A stretch of 64,000 nt of DNA, from contig NZ_BAABHJ010000027.1 of the NCBI RefSeq assembly GCF_039542035.1, positions 186,001 through 250,000 of the forward strand, in the 5' to 3' direction. Source of the DNA: Actinoallomurus liliacearum. GTDB lineage: Bacteria > Actinomycetota > Actinomycetes > Streptosporangiales > Streptosporangiaceae. Positions 34,415 through 42,733 of the stretch are shown here, one piece after another (the first letter of the stretch is position 1; every line of letters starts with the position of its first letter). The position numbers were made by a program, and so were the translations under genes. Below the pieces are notes generated by a model, which made no database searches, was not told where the DNA came from, and worked only from the letters and a program-made list of their open reading frames with translations.

Positions 34415-35862
34415 GAGGCGCCCCCCGTCAGCCGGCTCCGGACCAGACGGGCGGCGGTGAGTCCGCTGCGCACGGCTCCCTCCATCGTGTCGGGCCAGCC
34501 CGTGTCGGTCCACGAGCCGGCGAGGTACAGCCCGGGCCACCGCGTGACCGGGCCGGGCCGGAGTGCGCCGCTGCCGGGCGCCTGGCGGAAGGTCGCGCGG
34601 CGTTCCCGGGTGACGAAGAAGTCGCACAGCCGGGCGTGGCGGGTCGCGGGGAACAGCTGTTCCATCGCCGGGACGAACTCGGCGCGGAGCTTGGCGGTCG
34701 GCTCGTCGATCCAGCGGTCCGCCGCCGACACCGAGACGGCGAGGTACTGGCCGGCACGGACGCCGGCGGCGTGGGTGCGGTCGAAGACCCACTGCACGGG
34801 CGAGTCGACGACGGCCGCGAACGGCAGGTCGGTGACCGGCCGGTCGTAGTGGAGGTGGACGTTCACGATCGGGCTCTCGCCGAGGCCGGCCCAGCGTTGC
34901 CGGTCGGGGACGGCGTCCCACGGGACGAGGTGCGCGGCCTGCCGGTGCGGGGTCGCGACGATGACGGCCGGCGCGTCGATCCGCTCGCCGTCCACCACGA
35001 CCACCGGACCGGGCTCGATGGCGGTGACCTTCGTCGCCGGCCGTACGCGGCCGCCCCGCTCCTTGATGGCACGCTGGGCGGCGGTGCCGTGCAGGTCGCC
35101 GAGGGGCACGGCGGGCACGCCGATGTCGGCGGCGTCCGACCGGCCCAGGAGGGCGGTGCGGAAGACCATCGCCGCCGGTCCCAGCGCCGCCTCCTCCACG
35201 CCGATGTTGAGGGCGGCGACGGCGAACAGCTCCCACAGGGCGCGCCGTGCCGTGTCCCGCTGCCCGTGGACGGCCAGCCAGTCCCCCAGGCCGATCCCGT
35301 CGAGGCCCGGATCGGCCGGGTTCAGGCGGCGCAGCGCGAGCGCGCAGCGTACGGCCCGCAGCCGGTCGGCCGGCCGGAGCAGGGAGTAGGCGGCGAGGGC
35401 CGGCATCAGGTGCAGCGGCCCCGGCAGCGCCGCCCGCCGCAGCCGGCCGGGCCGCCCGGCGGGCGTGAGCACCCGCAGGTCGAACCGCTCCTGCAGCCGG
35501 ACCTGGTCCGCGACGCCGAGCCGGTCGAGCAGGCCGCGGTAGGCCGTGCAGCAGCGCAGGAAGACGTGCTGGCCGTTGTCCACGACCAGCCCGTCCCGTT
35601 CGAAGGAGTGAGTGGCGCCGCCCAGCCGGGGGCGCGCCTCGTACACCGTGACCGGGAGACCGGCCTCCCCGAGCGCGAGCGCGGCGGTGATGCCCGCCAG
35701 ACCGCCTCCGACGACCGCGACCGGCGCCATCGGGCCCCGCCGGCCCGGCGGACGCACCGGCCGCCGGACGCTCGACGGATCCGGCCGGCCGGGACCCGGC
35801 ACGTCCGGCCGTCCGTTGGGACTCGGCGTGTCCGGCCGCCCGTCCAGGACCGGCGCGTTCAC
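34411..35862 (-). CDS. hpnE: hydroxysqualene dehydroxylase HpnE (FAD-dependent)
   Basis: 483 residues from GTG. FAD-binding VAVVGGGLAGITAALALGEAGLPVTVYEARPRLGG begins near residue 47, then DNGQHVFLRCCTAYRGLLDRLG and the C-terminal YLAGSWTDTGWPDTMEGAVRSGLTAARLV. It reduces hydroxysqualene to squalene. The first 44 residues are Pro/Gly/Arg/Asp-rich with loose RPD repeats. GTG at 35862 is chosen for its 4-bp overlap with hpnD; the ATG at 35730 (439 residues) would drop that tail and is the alternative. Confidence 0.9.
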   Translation of the reverse strand: MNAPVLDGRPDTPSPNGRPDVPGPGRPDPSSVRRPVRPPGRRGPMAPVAVVGGGLAGITAALALGEAGLPVTVYEARPRLGGATHSFERDGLVVDNGQHVFLRCCTAYRGLLDRLGVADQVRLQERFDLRVLTPAGRPGRLRRAALPGPLHLMPALAAYSLLRPADRLRAVRCALALRRLNPADPGLDGIGLGDWLAVHGQRDTARRALWELFAVAALNIGVEEAALGPAAMVFRTALLGRSDAADIGVPAVPLGDLHGTAAQRAIKERGGRVRPATKVTAIEPGPVVVVDGERIDAPAVIVATPHRQAAHLVPWDAVPDRQRWAGLGESPIVNVHLHYDRPVTDLPFAAVVDSPVQWVFDRTHAAGVRAGQYLAVSVSAADRWIDEPTAKLRAEFVPAMEQLFPATRHARLCDFFVTRERRATFRQAPGSGALRPGPVTRWPGLYLAGSWTDTGWPDTMEGAVRSGLTAARLVRSRLTGGAS

Positions 35863-36716
35863 CGGCCCGCCCCGACCAGGGCGCGGGCCGCGACCATCGC
35901 CTTCTCCCACGTCGGCAGCGCCGAGCGGGCGGTCAGCGCGGCCGTCGGATCGGTGGCGATCCGCTCGAGCAGCGACTGGTAGATGCCGGCCATCGCCGCC
36001 GTGCACGCCGCGCTGCGCCGGTCGAGCAGGGGCAGCAGCCGCAGGCCGCGGAGGTACCAGCCGCGGGCCCGGTCGGCCTCGAACCGGACCAGCGCGGCGA
36101 GGTGGCCCGGTGGATCGGTGAAGGCGCCCTCGCGGTCGAGATTCAGGGTGCAGCCGAAGCGGGCCAGGTCCTCGGCCGGCAGGTAGATCCGCCCGATCAG
36201 GCGGTCCTCGCGGATGTCCCGGAGGATGTTCGTGAGCTGCAGGGCGATGCCGAGGGAGTCCGCGAGCGGCGTGGCGGCCTCGACGTCCTCGGCGCCGAAG
36301 ACGCCGAGGGAGAGGCGTCCCACCGACCCGGCGACACTGCGGCAGTAGGTGACGACGTCCTCGGCGCGGGCGTAGGTCGTGCCGCGCACGTCGGACGCGC
36401 ACCCGTCGATGAGCTCGTCGAACGCTGTCACGGGGATGGGCAGGCGGCGGGCCGCGTCGCGGAGGGCGACCAGCACGGGGTCCCCGGGATCGGGCGTGCG
36501 GCGGTGCAGGGCGGCCCGTTCCTCCTCCAGGCGGGCCAGCCGCCGGTGCGCGGGCCCGTCTCCGTCCCCGATGTCGTCGATCCGGCGGGCGAAGGCGTAG
36601 ACGGCGCTGAGCGCGCGGCGTTTCGGCCCCGGCAGCAGCCGGATGCCGTAGGAGAAGTTGCGCGCCTCCGTGCGGACGATCTGCTCACAGTTTCGATAGG
36701 CGTCGGATACGCTCAC
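35859..36716 (-). CDS. hpnD: presqualene diphosphate synthase HpnD
   Basis: 285 residues. Squalene/phytoene synthase family: FARRIDDIGD and ILRDIREDRLIGRIYLP are the two Asp-rich sites, with DVRGTTYARAEDVVTYCRSVAGSVGRLSLGVFG between. The YC..VAG.VG.LS signature marks HpnD rather than HpnC. It joins two farnesyl diphosphates into presqualene diphosphate. ATG 4 bp after hpnC. Confidence 0.93.
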   Translation of the reverse strand: MSVSDAYRNCEQIVRTEARNFSYGIRLLPGPKRRALSAVYAFARRIDDIGDGDGPAHRRLARLEEERAALHRRTPDPGDPVLVALRDAARRLPIPVTAFDELIDGCASDVRGTTYARAEDVVTYCRSVAGSVGRLSLGVFGAEDVEAATPLADSLGIALQLTNILRDIREDRLIGRIYLPAEDLARFGCTLNLDREGAFTDPPGHLAALVRFEADRARGWYLRGLRLLPLLDRRSAACTAAMAGIYQSLLERIATDPTAALTARSALPTWEKAMVAARALVGAGR

Positions 36717-36720
36717 CGGC

Positions 36721-37551
36721 TCACCTTCCTGTCGCGAGGACGCGCAGCCACGTCGTCAGCAGCCGCGTCCGCCGGGGGCGGACGGCCCGGCCGAGGACGT
36801 CGTGGTCCGCGGCCGTGAGCGCGGCGATCGTGGCGCGGCCGCCCGCGATGTAGCCCGCCACGGCGACCCGCGCCGGGCCGGTCAGCGCCGGGACCAGGGC
36901 GGTCCCGGCGTCCAGGAGCGCGGTGGCCCGCGTGGTCTGCAGGGCGACCGCGCGCCGCAGCCGGTCCGGGGTCGTCGCGCGGGCGAAGTCGTCGTCCGTG
37001 CAGCCGAATCGGCGCAGGTCGGCGCCTGGCACGTAGACGCGGCCCCGGGTGTAGTCCTCTCCGACGTCCTGGCAGTGCTCGATCACCTGTAGCGCCGAGC
37101 ACACCTGGTCGGAGAGGGCGCAGCGCCGCTGGTCGGCGACGCCGAACACGTGCAGCACGATGTGGCCGACCGGGTTCGCGGACAGCTCGCAGTAGGCGAG
37201 CAGTTCCTCGAAACTCTCGTAGCGGGTGACCGCCTGGTCGCGCCGCCCGGCCCGGATGAGCCGCCGGAAGGGCTCGGCCGGGATCGCGTACTCGCTGACG
37301 GTCCGCTTCAGCGCCCCGACGGCCGGTACCTGCGCGGTGCGCCCGGCGTAGAGGCGTGTGAGGTCGTCCTCGACGACGTCCAGCAGGCGGAGCCGGTCGG
37401 CGGGCGGCGCCTCGTCTCCGATGTCGTCGATGAACCGGGCGAAGCCGTACACCGCCATCAGGTGCCGGCGGTACCCACGCGGCAGCAGCCGCGACGCCAC
37501 CGGGAAATTCTCCCGGCGCGCTTTGTATATGACGCCCTCTGCCGATGACAC
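36721..37551 (-). CDS. hpnC: hydroxysqualene synthase HpnC
   Basis: 276 residues from GTG. ARRENFPVASRLLPRGYRRHLMAVYGFARFIDDIGDEAP holds the first Asp site, LAYCELSANPVGHIVLHVFG and ALQVIEHCQDVGEDYTRGRVYVP the second. The ELSANPVG pattern identifies HpnC, which turns presqualene diphosphate into hydroxysqualene. First gene of the hopanoid operon, divergent from a glycosyltransferase with 170 bp between starts. Confidence 0.93.
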   Translation of the reverse strand: MSSAEGVIYKARRENFPVASRLLPRGYRRHLMAVYGFARFIDDIGDEAPPADRLRLLDVVEDDLTRLYAGRTAQVPAVGALKRTVSEYAIPAEPFRRLIRAGRRDQAVTRYESFEELLAYCELSANPVGHIVLHVFGVADQRRCALSDQVCSALQVIEHCQDVGEDYTRGRVYVPGADLRRFGCTDDDFARATTPDRLRRAVALQTTRATALLDAGTALVPALTGPARVAVAGYIAGGRATIAALTAADHDVLGRAVRPRRTRLLTTWLRVLATGR

Positions 37552-37676
37552 GGCTTCACGATTTCCCTGGAGAGACGACGTAAACGACTAGGGGGCCGAT
37601 AACAGCTAAGCGAACCGTAGATCCACGATGATTTGACTCTTCGGAGATCTTTAGGTTGCCCCGAACAGGGAGAACT

Positions 37677-37682
37677 TATACT
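37677..37682 (+). promoter_or_regulatory. -10 box for the glycosyltransferase gene
   Basis: TATACT with start site near 37689. The best -35 is weak: TTGCCC lies at a short 15-base spacing. A TTGACT at 37633-37638 is too far upstream to pair with it. Confidence 0.4.
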
Positions 37683-37721
37683 GACGACCCCGCCGTCCCG
37701 CACGGAAAAGACCCGCCAACA

Positions 37722-38969
37722 ATGACCCACGGAACCACAATGGGAAGCACCGAAATAGACCGCGACCCGGGCACGGAAAATGAATCTGAAAAGGGCCGCC
37801 GAGTGCTGCTCCTCAGCGCCGGGATGGGCGCCGGCCACGATGCCGTCGCCGGCGAACTCGCCGGGCGGCTGACGGCTGCCGGGCACCGCGCCGACGTCGT
37901 CGACGTGCTCGAGCTGCTTCCGCTGCGCCTCGGGCGCGCCCTGCGGTGGTGGTACGGCTGGATGATGCGGCGCGCGCCCTGGCTGTACGCGCTGATCTAC
38001 CGGGTGTTCTTCGTGCCCGGCCGGGCCGGCGCCGCGCCGGGCCGACGCCGTCCGGCGTCGCTCGCGTCTTCGCGTCCGGCGTCGCTCGCGTCCCCGCTGA
38101 CCGTGCTGGCCGCCGCGCGCCTGCGCCGCGTGCTGCGGCGGCACGCCCCGGACCTGGTCGTCTCGACGTTCCACCTGGCCGCGCAGGCGGCCGGGCACCT
38201 GCGCCGCACCGGGCGGTCGCGGGCGCCGGCCGTGGTGCTGCTCACCGACTTCGCGGCGCATCGACTGTGGCTGCATCCGGGCACCGACCGCTACCTGTGC
38301 CCCTGCCCGGAGACGGCGCGGGAGGTCGCCGCCGCGTCCGGCCGTCCCGCCGTCTGCCACGCCCCGCTGACGCGCCCCGTCTTCCGGAGCACGCGGGCCG
38401 ACGCGGCCGCCGTGCACGCCCGGCTCGGCACCCGGCCGGAGGACCGCCTGGTCCTGGTCTCGGCGGGCTCGTGGGGCGTCGGCGCCGTCGAGGAGACCGC
38501 CCGGGTGCTCGCGCGCTCGGGCCGGTACGTGCCGGTCGTGCTGTGCGGCCGCAACGACGCGCTCCGGGCCCGGCTCGGCACCGCCGAGGGGACCGTCGCG
38601 CTCGGCTGGCGTCCGGATCTGCCGGAGCTGATGGCCGCCGCCCACGCCCTGGTCGACAACGCGGCCGGGCTGACGTGCCGGGAGGCGTTCGCGGCACGGC
38701 TGCCCGTCGTGTCGTACCGGCCGATCCCCGGCCACGGCCGGGACGGCGTCCTGGCGATGGCCCGCGCCGGGCTGAGCGTCCACGCCGCCGACGCCGAGCG
38801 CCTCCTCGCCGAGCTCGACCGGCTCGGTGACCCCGCCGCCCGGAGCGGCCCGGTCGCCCGCGCGGCGGCGCTGTTCGACGCGCCCCCGGCCGAGGACCTG
38901 CTCTTCGGGCCGTACGCGACTCCGGTCAGTGACCCAGACGGCTCTCGCTCTCCGGACCGGGCGGGTTGA
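37722..38969 (+). CDS. MGDG-synthase-like glycosyltransferase (GT28 type)
   Basis: 415 residues. The N-terminal domain begins VLLLSAGMGAGHDAVAGELAGRLTAAGHRADVVDVLEL, the pattern of MGDG synthases and processive diacylglycerol glucosyltransferases. The C-terminal sugar-nucleotide domain has VLVSAGSWGVGAVEETARVL, GWRPDLPELMAAAHALVDNAAGLTCREAFAARLPVVSYRPIPGHG. It likely glycosylates a lipid. Its place head to head with the hopanoid operon suggests membrane-lipid work. An in-frame 24-bp duplication (38050-38092) gives two PASLAS units. Start uncertain: ATG at 37740 is possible. Confidence 0.75.
   Translation: MTHGTTMGSTEIDRDPGTENESEKGRRVLLLSAGMGAGHDAVAGELAGRLTAAGHRADVVDVLELLPLRLGRALRWWYGWMMRRAPWLYALIYRVFFVPGRAGAAPGRRRPASLASSRPASLASPLTVLAAARLRRVLRRHAPDLVVSTFHLAAQAAGHLRRTGRSRAPAVVLLTDFAAHRLWLHPGTDRYLCPCPETAREVAAASGRPAVCHAPLTRPVFRSTRADAAAVHARLGTRPEDRLVLVSAGSWGVGAVEETARVLARSGRYVPVVLCGRNDALRARLGTAEGTVALGWRPDLPELMAAAHALVDNAAGLTCREAFAARLPVVSYRPIPGHGRDGVLAMARAGLSVHAADAERLLAELDRLGDPAARSGPVARAAALFDAPPAEDLLFGPYATPVSDPDGSRSPDRAG
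38050..38092 (+). repeat. in-frame 19-bp direct repeat, period 24 bp
   Basis: Identical 19-mers at 38050-38068 and 38074-38092 inside the glycosyltransferase gene. They add exactly eight codons. Confidence 0.85.
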
Positions 38970-39816
38970 CCTGGGGGTGGCCACGGACCGGCGGTGACTG
39001 GGCCAGCAGCCTGCTGCCGTAGAGGAGCAGGCCGACGCCGAGGAGCTCCAGGACCACCCACCCGCCGAGCCGGATCTCCTCGCCGAACAGGCCGACCCCG
39101 TACGCGATGCTGGAGACGGGATCGGAGACGTTCAGCGCGGGCTGCACGGCGACGAGCGTGCCGCTGTGCAAGGCGTTCTGCAGGAGGAACAGGCTGCCCA
39201 GCCCGGCCGCCACCATCGCCCACACCGCCCAGGAGGTCAGCAGCGCGACGGGGCCCGCCGACAGGACCTCGGTCGCCTCCTTCATCAGCGCGGCGGTGAA
39301 CGCGAACCCCAGACCCGAGGCGATCCCGAGCAGCACCGCGCGGCTCGTCCCGCTGGTGACCTTCGCCACCGAGACGAGGTAGCCGACCAGTCCGAGGGTC
39401 ACCGCGGTCGCGATCGCCCACTCGATCCGGTCCGGGTGCCGGTGCCCCGCAGACGGGGCGGCGGAGGCCAGGAGGGCGGCCAGCCCGACGGTCAGCGCGC
39501 CGACGGCCCGCCAGGACTCCGTGCCGAGCCGGATGCGGAAGATGCCGGCCATTAGCAGCATCGTGATCGGCAGCTCGGTGACGAGGATGGGCTGTACCAG
39601 GGACAGCTCTCCGGTGGTCAGCGCGGCGGCCTGGAACAGGAAACCGAACATCAGCGCGACGATGCCGCCGAGCCACTCCGGGCGCCGGACCAGGTCCAGG
39701 ATCAGCGCGAACCGGAACGCCTCCTCCTCGGGCGCCGACCGTGCCGCGTGCCGCTGCAGCACGGACGCGAGGGCGTTGCTCCCCGCGGCGAGGACCGCGA
39801 ACAGGACGGAGATCAT
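38926..39816 (-). CDS. EamA/DMT-type permease A
   Basis: 296 residues with about nine or ten hydrophobic segments of the drug/metabolite transporter type (LFAVLAAGSNALASVLQRHAAR, LSLVQPILVTELPITMLLMAG, VLLGIASGLGFAFTAALMKEATE). The C-terminus is a polar 20-residue tail. Its 3' end overlaps the convergent glycosyltransferase gene by 44 bp. The ATG overlaps the stop of permease B, so the two probably act together as a heteromer. Substrate unknown. Confidence 0.85.
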   Translation of the reverse strand: MISVLFAVLAAGSNALASVLQRHAARSAPEEEAFRFALILDLVRRPEWLGGIVALMFGFLFQAAALTTGELSLVQPILVTELPITMLLMAGIFRIRLGTESWRAVGALTVGLAALLASAAPSAGHRHPDRIEWAIATAVTLGLVGYLVSVAKVTSGTSRAVLLGIASGLGFAFTAALMKEATEVLSAGPVALLTSWAVWAMVAAGLGSLFLLQNALHSGTLVAVQPALNVSDPVSSIAYGVGLFGEEIRLGGWVVLELLGVGLLLYGSRLLAQSPPVRGHPQVNPPGPESESRLGH

Positions 39817-40688
39817 CCCGACCCGCCGTCCTGCCGCACGACCGATCCCGGCTTGCCGAGGAAGGACGAGCGGCCGAGCACGCCGATGCCGGTGACGATC
39901 ATCAGCAGGCCGATGACCTCCGCCGTGATCGCGGCCCCGGTGAAACGGAGGTTCTCGGCGAACACGAGCATCCCCAGGACGATGCCGATGATCGGCTCGA
40001 CCGCCGTCATCGCGGGCAGCGAGATGCCGATCGGCGCGGCGTCGAACGCGCTCTGCGCCAGCAGCAGGGACAGCAGGGCGACGATGATCAGGGCGTACGG
40101 CTGCCAGCTCCGCAGGGCGACCGGCAGCCCCTGGCCGAGTTCGAGCAGCGAACTCCGGGTCAGGGCGTCCTGGACGCCGAACAGCATCCCGGCCGCCGCC
40201 GCGAACAGCATCGCCTTGGTCCGCAGAGAGCGCGGAAGAGCGACCAGAACGAACCCGGCCGCGACCACCACCACGGCGCCGGCCGCGAGCCAGCGAGGCG
40301 AATCCGGTGCCGTGGTCCGCCCCCCGTGCGGCTGCCCGAACGCCAGAAAGATCACCGCTCCCCCCGTGACGAGCAACCCGCCCCACCAGACCTCCCGGCT
40401 GAGCGGCTCCTTGTAGACCGCGTGGGCGATGACGAGCGCGAAGATCAGGTTCGTCGCCAGCAGCGGCTCGACCCGGCCCAGGTCCGATTCGTCGAGCGCC
40501 ACCGCACCCAACACCTGCCCGCAGATCATGGCGGCGATGCCCAGCAGCCACACCGGCTGGCGGATGAGGTGGGCGAGCAGCTTGAACCGCAGCATCTCGT
40601 CCAGCGGCTCGCGGTATGCCACGTGCTGCTGGGCGACGAAACCGATGCCGAGGAAGCAGGCCGCCGCGAGAGCGAGGAGGGTCTTCAT
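39813..40688 (-). CDS. EamA/DMT-type permease B
   Basis: 291 residues; like permease A but clearly diverged (TLLALAAACFLGIGFVAQQHVAYRE, VEPLLATNLIFALVIAHAVYKEPLSREVWWGG). Small multidrug-resistance-like permeases of this kind often come as adjacent pairs. The ATG at 40688 is chosen because the protein then begins directly with its first membrane span; the frame stays open about 93 codons upstream without plausible sequence. 4-bp overlap with permease A. Confidence 0.83.
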   Translation of the reverse strand: MKTLLALAAACFLGIGFVAQQHVAYREPLDEMLRFKLLAHLIRQPVWLLGIAAMICGQVLGAVALDESDLGRVEPLLATNLIFALVIAHAVYKEPLSREVWWGGLLVTGGAVIFLAFGQPHGGRTTAPDSPRWLAAGAVVVVAAGFVLVALPRSLRTKAMLFAAAAGMLFGVQDALTRSSLLELGQGLPVALRSWQPYALIIVALLSLLLAQSAFDAAPIGISLPAMTAVEPIIGIVLGMLVFAENLRFTGAAITAEVIGLLMIVTGIGVLGRSSFLGKPGSVVRQDGGSG

Positions 40689-40896
40689 CGGCCGCCCGCC
40701 GGACTCACGTAGGGGGTGGTACCCGTACGCTCCGCCTCCTACCGGCTGACCTGGGATTCCGCGGGTGGGTAAGATCGTCCGCATGAAGCGATGACCTCGG
40801 CGCACCGATTCACCTGACGCCGTCCGAGCCCTCTGCTCCGGCGTCCGCGTGGTGTGCCCGCGGCGCCCGTCATCCACTTCTCGCGATCGGATCCCC

Positions 40897-41646
40897 ATGA
40901 CCGACGAAACGTTCCTCGACCTCCTCGCCGACCGGCTCGCGGCCCTGCCCGCCGTACGGGCCGTCACTCTCGGCGGCTCGCGTGCTCAGGGCACCCACAC
41001 CCCGGACAGCGACTGGGACCTGGCCGTCTACTACCGGGACGGCTTCGACCCGGCCGAGCTGCGCGCCGTCGGCTGGGACGGCGAGGTCTCCGAGATCGGC
41101 GGCTGGGGCGGAGGGGTCTTCAACGGCGGGGCCTGGCTCGCGATCGACGGCCGACGCGTCGACGTCCACTACCGCGACCTCGACATCGTCGACCACGAAC
41201 TCGCCGAGGCCCGGCAGGGCCGCTTCCACTGGGAGCCCCTGATGTTCCACCTCGCGGGCATTCCGAGCTACCTGGTGGTCGCCGAACTCGCCGTCAACCG
41301 GGTGCTGCGCGGCACGCTGCCCCGCCCGGAGTACCCGCAGGCACTGCGCGCGGCGGCCCCGCCGGTGTGGCGCGGCCGCGCTGCGATCACGCTGCAGTAC
41401 GCCCAGGGCGCCTACGCCCGGCGGGGCCAGGTCACCGAGGTCGCGGGCGCGCTGGCCACCGCCGCCATGAACACGGCGCACGCGGTGCTGGCGGCACGCG
41501 GCGAGTGGGTCACCAACGAGAAGCGGCTCCTGGAGCGCGCCGACCTGCGCGGCATCGACACGATCATCGCCGACCTGCGGCCGGAGCCCGACGCCCTCAC
41601 ACGGGCGATCACCCAGGCGGAGGAGTCGTTCGACGCCGCCGTCTAG
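40897..41646 (+). CDS. nucleotidyltransferase-domain protein
   Basis: 249 residues. The Pol-beta-type core GGSRAQGTHTPDSDWDLAVYY carries the two Asp of the DxD metal site, and the third acidic residue is in RRVDVHYRDL. The C-terminal half is helical, as in aminoglycoside nucleotidyltransferases and MNT-type antitoxins. No HEPN toxin partner is adjacent, so a stand-alone enzyme that adds a nucleotide to a small molecule or protein is more likely. The start has only a weak ribosome site. Confidence 0.78.
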   Translation: MTDETFLDLLADRLAALPAVRAVTLGGSRAQGTHTPDSDWDLAVYYRDGFDPAELRAVGWDGEVSEIGGWGGGVFNGGAWLAIDGRRVDVHYRDLDIVDHELAEARQGRFHWEPLMFHLAGIPSYLVVAELAVNRVLRGTLPRPEYPQALRAAAPPVWRGRAAITLQYAQGAYARRGQVTEVAGALATAAMNTAHAVLAARGEWVTNEKRLLERADLRGIDTIIADLRPEPDALTRAITQAEESFDAAV

Positions 41647-41655
41647 CGCGGGGCC

Positions 41656-41750
41656 GGAACGTTCGGTGAACGCGGCGCGCCACGGGTCGCGAAGTCGGAC
41701 GAAGCGGGCAACGAGGGCACGAATTCCGAGACTTCTGTACGGGTCGCCGT
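41656..41750. repeat. 95-bp direct repeat, copy 1
   Basis: Imperfect copy of 42231-42326, same orientation, one gap. Both begin with GGAACGTTCGGTGAACGCG and contain CCGAGACTTCTGTACGGG. The copy ends at the stop codon of the VOC gene. Confidence 0.85.
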
Positions 41751-42151
41751 CAGGTAGCGTCCGCGTCGCCGGTCAGGTAGTCGGCCCGGCCCTCGTCGTC
41801 GAGTTCGAACGAGCCTTTGGGGATGACGCAGAACTCGTTTCCCTCGGGATCGGCCATGACGAGGAAGCCTCCGGCGTCGTACTCCGTCAGCCGCCGTCCG
41901 CCCAGCGCCTCCACCCTGGCCTGCTCGGCCGCCGGGTCCTCCGACTCCAGATCCAGGTGCAGCCGGTTCTTCCCGGCCTTGGATCCGTCGGTGCGCTGGA
42001 AACCCACGCCCAGCCCGTTCCTGCGTTCGAGCCAGACGTACGGTCCAAAACGCGCGACCACCGGCCGGTCGAGCAACTCGCTCCAGAAGGTCGCCAGCCG
42101 ATCCGGATCAGCGGAGTCGACGATCACGCAGTTGATGTCCACGGCCACCAA
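41750..42151 (-). CDS. VOC (glyoxalase/bleomycin-resistance) family protein
   Basis: 133 residues, one VOC module pair. The first half is VAVDINCVIVDSADPDRLATFWSELLDRPVV, the second RLHLDLESEDPAAEQARVEALGGRRLTEYDAGGFLVMADPEGNEFCVIP. The His in LHLDLE and the Glu in GNEFCV are likely metal ligands. Function unassigned. It is flanked by the two 95-bp direct repeats. Confidence 0.85.
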   Translation of the reverse strand: MVAVDINCVIVDSADPDRLATFWSELLDRPVVARFGPYVWLERRNGLGVGFQRTDGSKAGKNRLHLDLESEDPAAEQARVEALGGRRLTEYDAGGFLVMADPEGNEFCVIPKGSFELDDEGRADYLTGDADAT

Positions 42152-42230
42152 GCTGCCAGTAAGAGGTCCGAACAGTCCACCAGGGGGCCGGCCCTTCCGG
42201 TCACCCCGCCGGGCGTCGACGTCGGCGTAC

Positions 42231-42326
42231 GGAACGTTCGGTGAACGCGACGCGCCATGAGTCGCGAAGTGGGATGAAACCGGGCAGCCAGGGCGCGGAT
42301 CCCGAGACTTCTGTACGGGCCACCGT
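42231..42326. repeat. 95-bp direct repeat, copy 2
   Basis: 96-bp copy of 41656-41750, about 80 bp upstream of the VOC start. The period of 575 bp spans the whole VOC gene. Confidence 0.85.
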
Positions 42327-42477
42327 TACCGCCCTGGATTTTCGTTGCTCACGGCACCGAAATCCTGGGCACAAGCCCAGGCGGAGATGCTCCCGGCCGG
42401 CGAGGGCCAGGACGATCATTCCGTTCGGGGGCTTATCCACTCGACATCGGCCTGGATCTCACCGCAAAGTAGTACGC

Positions 42478-42693
42478 ATGCGCATCGCGTTAACGGGGAT
42501 CGGAATCATCGGCGCGGGTCTGTTCATCTACTGGATCACGGGCCCGTACGGCGCCGTGGCGTTCACCTTCTTCGGCCTGTGGGCCCTGCTGCTGACGCTG
42601 TCGGCCACGTTCGTCTCGGGGGCGGCGCTGACGGACGAGGTACCGAGCGAGGAGCCCGCCGAAGAGGGGAGCCGCGTGACCGGCGGGTCCTGA
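42478..42693 (+). CDS. small two-span membrane protein
   Basis: 71 residues, unrecognised. Two hydrophobic spans (IALTGIGIIGAGLFIYWI and AVAFTFFGLWALLLTLSATFVSG) and an acidic tail (EVPSEEPAEEGS). No ribosome site is obvious. It converges on the GNAT gene. Confidence 0.55.
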   Translation: MRIALTGIGIIGAGLFIYWITGPYGAVAFTFFGLWALLLTLSATFVSGAALTDEVPSEEPAEEGSRVTGGS

Positions 42694-42733
42694 CGGGGGC
42701 TGCCGCGCCTCCGCGAGTCGGAGGCGCGGACGC

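Noticed and set aside
38050..38092. Possible CRISPR-like repeat
   Set aside because: Only two units, in frame inside a gene, spacer of five bases.
40897..41646. MNT/HEPN toxin-antitoxin pair
   Set aside because: The nucleotidyltransferase has no adjacent HEPN gene and is longer than MNT antitoxins.
41656..42326. Insertion sequence or att sites around the VOC gene
   Set aside because: No transposase, integrase, terminal inverted repeats or tRNA were seen; reported only as direct repeats.
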